A stretch of 64,000 bases of DNA, from positions 3,664,490 to 3,728,489 of the forward strand of contig OX439133.1 of assembly GCA_949318235.1 (NCBI GenBank), read 5' to 3'. Numbering within the stretch: the stretch's first letter is position 1; every line of letters begins with the position of its first letter. The translations under genes and the position numbers were made by a program. Below the pieces are notes generated by a model that saw only the letters and a list, made by a program, of their open reading frames with translations, was not told the origin of the DNA and did not search any database. Below are positions 56,908 to 64,000 of the stretch, piece after piece. This DNA comes from Ecdyonurus torrentis (lineage: Eukaryota; Arthropoda; Insecta; Ephemeroptera; Heptageniidae).

Positions 56908-57005
56908 AGCAATTGCACTAACATCCACTTCCGTTTCCGTTTCGACTTATTACGCATGCGCAGTAAGTTGAAACGGAAGCGGATGTGACTAAAATCGCTT
57001 ATAGT
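56907..57005. mobile_element. Element K3
   Basis: ATAAGCAATTGCACTAACATCC, a TTACGCATGCGCAGTAA core, then GGATGTGACTAAAATCGCTTAT. Like K2, it abuts the right end of a C element. Confidence 0.75.
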
Positions 57006-57276
57006 CGGCTTCAAAACAGTTATTCTTTTATTTGTCAATATCTAAACTGAAAATTTTAAAAATGAACAAATTTCAGCTTTTATTATTTTGCCATGATTTG
57101 AAATTATATTTTACCCACCCTAATTTTGTATTGTATTGTAATTGTCTTTTAAATATCCTCATGCATACGATTTATTTGTTTGAACATTAGCATTGCAAGA
57201 ACAAAAATTCTATAGCAGTTTTATTCTATAAATATAATCTCTCTTTTTTTTTTTTTTTTTTTTTTTTATTAGAAAG

Positions 57277-57311
<35 letters not shown>

Positions 57312-57445
57312 TTATAACACGTCTGATAATGTTTAAAGGGTCGAAAGATCAAATGTTATTAAAGCTGTAAATATTTCTGGAAAACCCAAAAATTTGATAG
57401 TGAAATAACGATGTTCACATTGTAATAAAAAGTAGATCATCATAG

Positions 57446-57784
57446 TAAAGGCATAGACCATATATTATGTATGGTCTTTTTAATGATTATAAACATGAAA
57501 TGGGATCTCCAAAACTGATGACAATTTTTCCAGAATGCAAATGTGGCCTAACAAATTAGTATGAAAATACAGTAAAGTATGATATTTGAGTTACAGTTTC
57601 TGACGTCAGAAACATGCAAAAATTAGTATGAAAATGTTGTGCAGGTTATTTAAGTTGTAATTTTCTGATCACTGCTACAGCGCTACAGTTGGGTTTTGAG
57701 ACAAACTAATGATGTTATTTATTATGTAAGTTCGATCTAGCGTTCTCTGATGAAAAATGTTTTTTTTCTGGTCTATGCCTTTAA
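57446..57784 (-). mobile_element. MITE B13, diverged
   Basis: TAAAGGCATAGACCATATA through TGGTCTATGCCTTTAA. Confidence 0.78.
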
Positions 57785-57842
57785 ATTAAAGATAAAGCTA
57801 TTAAAATCCGGGAGAGATACAGAAGTGAACTTTAGAGTTACA

Positions 57843-57876
<34 letters not shown>

Positions 57877-58069
57877 CAGTAGGGGAAGAGAATTATGTAC
57901 CACACGTGTATACGAGTGCGATATAGATTTTTCAAATTGATAATTTGAATATAAAAAGGACAAATTAAGAGTAAAATAGTTCAAAGTGGACCAAACACTC
58001 ACTGAGAAGACAGAAGGCGTGTTGTTGAGATTTGACTTCGGGAAAACCACATTTTGTTATATAGTAAGT

Positions 58070-58364
58070 TATAGACCGCTTGCACTCATATTTAAGAACC
58101 GCCATTTTGTTGGTCAGGAATACATAGGCCAGCATAGGAAAAACATCATTTTTATTTTTTTAATAGCAAAAGAAAAGCAAAGCTCAATCAAAGCTTTATT
58201 TCTAGCTCCTAATAAGCTCGAAGGATATGAGAAAAATTTGTTGAGTTGAAATAATCAATTTTTTATGTGAAAAATTAGGAAAAACGAAGTTTCCCCTATG
58301 CTGGACAATGCATTAGTCACCACAAACATGGCGACAAAGCGCAAGGATGTGCAAGGGGTCTATT
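58070..58364 (-). mobile_element. MITE F4
   Basis: TATAGACCGCTTGCACTC through GATGTGCAAGGGGTCTATT; contains AACCGCCATTTTG. Confidence 0.82.
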
Positions 58365-58510
58365 GGCAAGCTTATTATTTTTTTTATATATTTTTTTGTT
58401 TCTATGCAGACAAAAACAATGACGCAATAATTATGCCAGCTAAATAATGCAAAACATTTTGCTTTATACAACATTTTCTTAAATATGCAAATTTTACGTA
58501 TACTCTGATA

Positions 58511-58853
58511 TTAAAGGAATAGACCAGAGAAAAACATAAGCATTTATATCACAAAACAAAACACTTGATGGGATTTACATTAGTTTGTCTCAAAACCCAA
58601 CAGTATCCATGTAGCAGTGATCAGCGAAAATTCAATTTATGCAACCTGCACAACATTTTCATACTAATTTTTGCATGTTTCTGACGTCATAAACATGAAT
58701 TTTCACGCGAATTGCATACTTTACAGTTTTTTCACGCTCTCTTGTGGGGCTACATTAACATTCTGGTAAAAATTAAATCATCAGTTTTGAAGATACCATT
58801 TCTAGTTTATTCATTAAAAAGCACATTTTGTTTTATGTGGTCTATGGCTTTAA
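58511..58853 (+). mobile_element. MITE B14
   Basis: TTAAAGGAATAGACCAGAG through TGGTCTATGGCTTTAA. Confidence 0.85.
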
Positions 58854-58979
58854 TATCCAGATGATAAATTTAATCAAAGTATTCGATCTATAGTTTTCTG
58901 ACTATTCTTGCAAGTTACATTTAATTCTTATACTATGATTAAATTTCTACAAGTAAAAAAACGGGCATGTAATAGGTAT

Positions 58980-59236
58980 GGGGTCTATTTATCCATATTA
59001 AAGTCGACGCCATGTTGGATTACTCAATAACATGGGTGGCATAGGAAAATAACTCATTTTGCCAGTTTATATGCAATCTTTTTGAAAGTACACTCTAAAA
59101 ATTGGTGCATTACTTTAGTTATACGTGGGGCTACATTAACATTCTGGTAAAAATTGTCATCAGTTATGAAGATCCCATTTTATGTTTATTCATATATAAA
59201 AAAGCACATGTTGTTTTATGTGGTCTATGGCTTTAA
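58980..59236. mobile_element. Joined fragments of C14, D9 and B15 upstream of the lectin
   Basis: C14 (58980-59090, - orientation), D left end (59091-59124) and B right end (59125-59236) lie end to end, ending 118 bp before the lectin ATG. Confidence 0.7.
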
Positions 59237-59353
59237 TTTTATTATTTTGTCTTGCTTTTGTTCTATGATTTAAATATTATAAATATAAACTAAGAAACAG
59301 ATATTATGAAGTAATTTTATTTTTTATTATTATTATTATTTTTTTTTACAGCA

Positions 59354-62300
59354 ATGATCTTCAAGCCGCTGGGACTAATTTTGCTGATGCTGCATTGCGT
59401 ATTAGCAAACATTGAAATTGAGGTAACTTTTTAAAAGCTTTTTAATTTTATATTTTAAATATTTGTGCACGTGTTTGCAGCAGGCGAATAATTTTTATTA
59501 AGTATTTTATTATCTGCACACTTAAAATTTGAGGAATAAAATTTGAATTTGAGAGATATAGTGAACTTTTTATCTAAATATTATTGAAAAATATTTTGTT
59601 AACTGAAAATAATATTAAATATCAGGGGTTTGGACCCGGACCCGGGTCCGACAAATGACCCGAGATTTTGGGCGGGTTTTTCGTTCGTGGTTCCGCAGAC
59701 ACGACATTTGAGAAATATGGGTTCAAAATTCAAAAATCTTCACCCGACTTTTTGTTTAGTTGAACAAACGTTGATTGAAATATTAATTAAAAAATGCACA
59801 AAAATGTGAGAAAATATAAAGTAAACTTGTTTAGTAATATACACTTTTTTTTTGTATTTTTTTGTTTTTAACTATGCTTAAAGGCGTAGAACACCTTGAA
59901 CAAAAAACGTTGCGTAATATATATCCTAACAAACCTGAAAATCAACGTTGATTTGGCCGGAGTCATTGATTCTAATTTATTTTCCATTCACAAAATGCCG
60001 TTGCCGGTCACTGACGTCACAGCTCGCCTGGTCCACGCGCAAGTAAACCAGGCAAGCTGTGACGTCAGTGACCAGCAGTGGCATTTTGTGAATGGAAAAT
60101 AAATTAGAAATCAATGACTCCGGCCAAATCAACGTTGATTTTCAGGTTTGTTAGGATATTATGCAACTTTTTTGTTCTAGATTTTAGTCTAGTATTCTAA
60201 ATATAATAAAAAAGTAAGTTTACAAGGGTTTTAATGATTATAAGTTTATAACAGAAAACGTTAAAATAATTAAATGCTTATTGATGTATTAAAAAATCAA
60301 AGATATACATGGAATTTCTTAAATTACATAATTAAGGGTATTCCATAAATCAGAAAATATTATATATATTAGAATAAGAGAACTTTCTAATTAGAATTAA
60401 TGTAATATATAACTATAAAAAAAAATGTGGTTTTCTTTATAGGGTCTATGCATTCATGTTAAAGTTGACGCCATGTTGGATAACTCAATAACATGGGTGG
60501 CATAGGAAATAAAATCATTTTGCCAGTTTTAAACCACTATGCAATATTTTTGATAGCATTGATGCTGTAAATATGTTGAATTAGTATCTCAAGTATGTGA
60601 GAAAAATAACAATAACAAAAAATTAACCGATTTCCCGAAGAAAATTAGCTTAAATGAAGTTTGTCCTATGCTGAGCAATGTTATTCACTACTCCAGTATG
60701 GCCTCCAAGCGCAATAAATATGACGTCAATCGGAGGTTATCGGTTTAAAAAGTTCGTAAAAATTTTCTATGGCTTAAAACTCGTAAAATTATGTCTAGTA
60801 TTTCTCATTTAAATTTCTCCGAAATCGGAGGAGTAGTTTTCTCAAAAATAGCAAAAAAAAAACGTGTTTTCCCCCATAAGCGTAATTTTAAATTAGGGGA
60901 CCCTTAGCTTTCCCCGCATCACCCCGCGCGCTAAACCGATTACTTCCAAATAATGCATTTTATAAAATTATTAAATATATATAGCTAATTTAAGTTGTTT
61001 TGAACTTTTTAAGCTATTTTAAGTTAACATAGATAAATAGTTAATAATTTATTATAATATTATGTATATTCTTTTAGATATACTTGTCATAATAACTTAA
61101 AATTATTAAAAGTGATTATCTTAGATAATAAGTTATTATTCCTTATAACTAGAGAGCGCATAGAAAATAGGTGTTTTTTTTCCCAAAAACAGTTAACTAT
61201 ATAGTTTTTTTTTGTTGGCAAAATAGGTGATTTTTAAGAAATAGTTGATTTAATAGTTGATTTTTATTTTATTATATTTTCATGAAAAACAACAATTTCA
61301 ACATTTTCCACCTATTTGTCAACTATTTTCATATTTTTTTCATGATTTGTTGGAAACGTGTTTCTAAGGAAATTTTTAAAAAAAAGTTAAAAAAAAAATA
61401 TAAAATATAATAAAAAAAAAGATTGTTGTTTCTTTCAATATTTTTTTAAAACTGTTTTTCAAATTTTCTTAGAAATGTGCACGTTTTCAACAAATATGAA
61501 AATAGTTGACAAATAGGTGAAAGATGTTGAAATAGTTGTTTTTCATGAAATAGGTAAAAATAGGTGATTTTTAGATGGGGTCAAAAGTTCACAATTTAAT
61601 GGATCGATGGAGATCTGGTTAAATAATTAAAATAGCACCCGAAACACAAATAGTTGAAAAACTATTTCTGCGCTCTCTCTACTACTTATAACTAAAGTAA
61701 TGCACCAATTTTTAAGAGATATATATGTACATAATATATGGTTCGTTCTATAAACTACACACAAAATGTAGCCAGTGCTCAGAACTTTTAATTTCCTTTG
61801 TTATTAACATATGATCACGACGTCACTGCATATTCGAGACGTGTATTGGACTTATAATTACAATTTATTTAAGAAATAAAATTTCTAAATTACTTTTTTA
61901 TTGTTGAACATTATTTTTATATTTTTCTGCATATAAAAAAGTATCAAAAATGCTTAATTTGAGGAAATTTTTTATGTATTTTGCTTTTGCAAGAATTTGA
62001 TTTCCTAATAAAATGAGAAGGCACCTCATGTCATTCGGACACTCTCGCCAGGCATGTACAGGCATGTACAGCTCTGGCCAAAAGTTTCCGAACGGGGCAG
62101 CGGCGTTTTCTCATAAAGATAACATTGTGTGGTTGCGGGTTGCCTATACAAATCGTTCGGGAACTTTTGGCCAGCGAGCTGTACAACATTTTTGATACAT
62201 TTTTACTCATTGTAAAATAATTTTAATAATATTCATTTAATAAAACGTATGAAAGGAAATTTATTACTGAAAAAAATCGTAAGTATAAGTCAAATACACG

Positions 62301-63916
62301 TCTCGAATATGCAGTGACGTTGTGATCATATGTTAATAACAAAGGAAAAAGTTCTATATAAGCACTGGCTCAAATGTGTGTGTTTAGTTTATAGAACAAA
62401 CCATAATATACAACTTGCATGCCGTTTTTTTATGGTCTTAAAAAATTATTTGGGAAAAATGAATAATATTGGTGCATATAAAACTTCATGAAAAATGTTC
62501 CTTCATACTTAAAATAATTTTTGAAATTCAAATTTTATTTGAAGTAAAGACGGTGGCCATTACGCCGAAAGACGGTTCACGTTTCTTTTGCTTTTTTAAT
62601 TGTTGTAATCATTCGAAAGAGTTCGCAGCAACTGGATATTTTTTTTAAGGGCCGAATTTTTTAAAATAGCTGGTGGAGAAACTTCAGATTTTTTAAAAAA
62701 TTCGGCTATGTTGAAAAATATTGTTCAGTTGCTGCGAACTCGTTCAAATGATTTCAACAATTAAAAAAACAAAAGAAACGTGAACCGTCTTTCGGCGTAA
62801 TGGCCACCGTCTTTACTTCAAATGAAATTTGAATTTCAAAAATTATTTTAAGTATGAAGGAGCATTTTTCATGAAGTTTTATATACACACCAATATTATT
62901 CATTTTTCCTAAAGAATTTTTTAAGACTATAAAAAAAAAAACGGCATCCAAGTTGTCTATATATTATACTATAAACTTGTTTTCATGATATGTTGCAGGA
63001 TCTAGACAACAAATTGGATGAACTCAGCAATGAATTCAAACAATTCAGGAAAGAATTTTCAAATCAAGTAAAAAGTAATGATAAAGCAATTCAGGATTTA
63101 AATTTAGAAGAAAACTTTATGTTGTCAGTATTAACTGGTCATCAGAAAAATCTTAAAATTAAGGTTAACAAAATTAGTAATATCCAAGATACAATAAAAC
63201 AAACGCAAGAACAAACAAAGCAGTCCCAAGAAGACATGAAAAAGTCGCAAGAAGATGTGAAGAAGTCCCAAGAAGATATGAAAAAGTCCCAAGAAGATAT
63301 AACGAAGTCCCAAGAAGATATAAAGAAGTCCCTAGAAGATATGAAGAAGTCTGAAGAAGATATGAAAAAGTCCCAAGAAGATATGAAAAAGTCACAAGAA
63401 GTTATGAAAAAGTCCCAAGAAGATATGAAGACGTCCCAAGAACAAACAAAGAAAATGCAAGACGAAGATCATAAAAAAATCAAAGAAATGTTTGATATAA
63501 TTAATCTAACACACGAGATTGCATTGATTAATTTAAAAAAACACGTAATAAACGGCAAGACATATTTTTTCATTTCTAGAAATCACAAATCATGGGATGA
63601 CGCTGATAAATTTTGTAAATCCCATGGCTTAAGGTTGATCAGTGTAGACATAAAAGAAGATTGGATTGCTCTGAAACCTAAAATTAAAGAAATATTTGGT
63701 AAAATTAGCTGGCCATGGTCTAGTGGTAGATATTTTGCACAAGAACAAAAATGGAAGTGGACTTCAAAAGCATCTGACTATGTATTTACATTCTTTGATG
63801 GAGAACATAATATAAGTAATGATTCGGATAAAAATTGTTTGATGCTTTATCAGGATGGATGGTCAAATGCACCTTGTTCATCAACATCTGCATTTATATG
63901 TGAACAAAACAATTAA
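59354..63916 (+). CDS. Secreted C-type lectin with heptad-repeat stalk (2 coding exons, 328 aa)
   Basis: Coding exons are 59354-59422 and 62999-63916 (stop TAA), joined in phase 0 across a 3.6-kb intron. The acceptor TTTTTTTACAG just before the ATG implies an upstream non-coding exon. Residues 1-18 (MIFKPLGLILLMLHCVLA) are a signal peptide. A charged helical region follows, then about 12 near-perfect seven-residue repeats of KKSQEDM (about residues 93-175). The C-terminal C-type lectin domain is about residues 203-328, with WDDADKFCKSHGLRLISV and a C-terminal FICE. Its four cysteines (about 229, 303, 316, 324) are the canonical two disulfide pairs. The usual sugar/calcium motif EPN is replaced by EHN (FFDGEHN), and WND by WSN, so calcium-dependent mannose binding is doubtful. 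It probably forms an oligomer through the stalk and acts outside the cell, as insect immune lectins do; that role is inferred. Confidence 0.9.
59878..60177. mobile_element. MITE A10, 3' end missing (lectin intron)
   Basis: Full left end and both arms; the last bases are replaced by the tail of an E element (60178-60234). Confidence 0.82.
60438..60728 (-). mobile_element. MITE C15, right end lost (lectin intron)
   Basis: TATAGGGTCTATGCATTCATG through AAATATGACGTCAAT. Confidence 0.8.
60948..61720. mobile_element. MITE D11 remnant split by J2 (lectin intron)
   Basis: Degenerate D sequence (60948-61149 and 61685-61720). J2 (61150-61684) lies between copies of CTTATAAC. Confidence 0.65.
61150..61684. 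mobile_element. Element J2, hAT-like, flanked by CTTATAAC
   Basis: TAGAGAGCGCATAGAAAATAGG at the left, ACTATTTCTGCGCTCTCTCT at the right. Direct 8-bp repeats are at 61142-61149 and 61685-61692. Confidence 0.72.
61738..62403. mobile_element. TIR element of about 660 bp with a nested MITE (lectin intron)
   Basis: The left arm (GGTTCGTTCTATAAACTACA...GATCACGACGTCACTGC) is mirrored at the right (GCAGTGACGTTGTGATCATA...TTTATAGAACAAACC). A fragment of the same end lies at 25526-25560. Confidence 0.75.
62069..62181. mobile_element. Tc1/mariner-like MITE with TA duplication
   Basis: CAGCTCTGGCCAAAAGTTTC at the left and AACTTTTGGCCAGCGAGCTG at the right, flanked by TA. These ends resemble Tc1-type terminal repeats. 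Confidence 0.85.
62411..62955. mobile_element. Large palindrome, arms about 230 bp (lectin intron)
   Basis: CAACTTGCATGCCGTTTTTT at the left and AAAAACGGCATCCAAGTTG at the right. The arms carry GGTGGCCATTACGCCGAAAG and TTCGCAGCAACTG. It ends 43 bp before lectin exon 2. Confidence 0.85.
63205..63450 (+). repeat. 21-bp coding repeats in the lectin stalk
   Basis: About 12 tandem units of AAGAAGTCCCAAGAAGATATG (or AAAAAGTCC...), each coding one seven-residue repeat; differences between units are mostly single bases. Confidence 0.92.
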
Positions 63917-63969
63917 TATGTATATTGTAGTTAAATATTAACACTTTATTTTCTTCATTTTAATATTAC

Positions 63970-64000
63970 CACTCTAAAAATTGGTGCATTACTTTAGTTA
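63970..64000. mobile_element. MITE D, left end running off the window
   Basis: CACTCTAAAAATTGGTGCATT, about 50 bp past the lectin stop codon. Confidence 0.75.

Noticed and set aside
62754..62951. 65-codon open frame
   Set aside because: Lies in one arm of the large palindrome; no coding features.

Overview
The window is eukaryotic genomic DNA. Its genes have GT-AG introns, it is AT-rich, and it is packed with long microsatellites and small non-autonomous DNA transposons. An arthropod, most probably an insect, fits best. The left gene is the SWI/SNF scaffold SMARCC (Moira), single in insects. The middle holds a tandem array of small secreted proteins resembling the arthropod DUF1091 group, and the right end has a secreted C-type lectin. 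The species cannot be named from the sequence.

Layout: (1) 1-16859, + strand: 17 exons of SMARCC/Moira, lacking only the extreme N-terminus (off the left edge). (2) 16860-24270: 3' UTR, then gene-free DNA with transposon relics and one antisense LINE 3' end. (3) 24274-54557, - strand: four paralogous secreted-protein genes (180, 180, 183 and 180 aa), here called S1-S4. Each has four exons with every junction in phase 0, and each has the same promoter block just upstream of the ATG. Their introns and spacers are filled with MITEs, foldbacks and microsatellites. (4) 54600-59350: spacer with a roughly 660-bp AAAG microsatellite, a LINE 3' fragment and MITEs. (5) 59354-63916, + strand: a two-coding-exon secreted C-type lectin with a long heptad-repeat stalk.

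Mobile elements are named by letters used only here. A: about 310-bp foldback with TTAA ends. B: about 340 bp, ends TTAAAG(G/C)(A/C)ATAGACCA. C: about 305 bp, ends TATAGGGTG. D: about 280 bp, ends CACTCTAAAAA. E: about 390-bp foldback with TTAA ends. F: about 295 bp, ends TATAGACC. G and P: about 310-360 bp with TTAA ends. H, J, K, L, M, N, Q, R, T and U are further inverted-repeat families. No transposase gene is visible, so all are non-autonomous here. Several are nested and give a relative chronology: A into C, B into D and U, P into H, J into D, C and D into T. Nested copies with an empty paralogous site show TTAA target duplication for A and B, typical of piggyBac-type elements.

No operon-like coupling exists among the three gene types. 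SMARCC is a housekeeping chromatin gene. S1-S4 and the lectin are secreted proteins of the kind that expand in tandem in arthropods, and nothing in the sequence ties them into one pathway. The most unusual signals are the shared, very ATG-proximal promoter of S1-S4, exon-level mosaicism among the paralogs, the palindromic octamer TGACGTCA in four unrelated MITE families, a foldback built from 33-bp direct repeats, and the lectin's single-hydrophobic heptad stalk with an altered calcium site.
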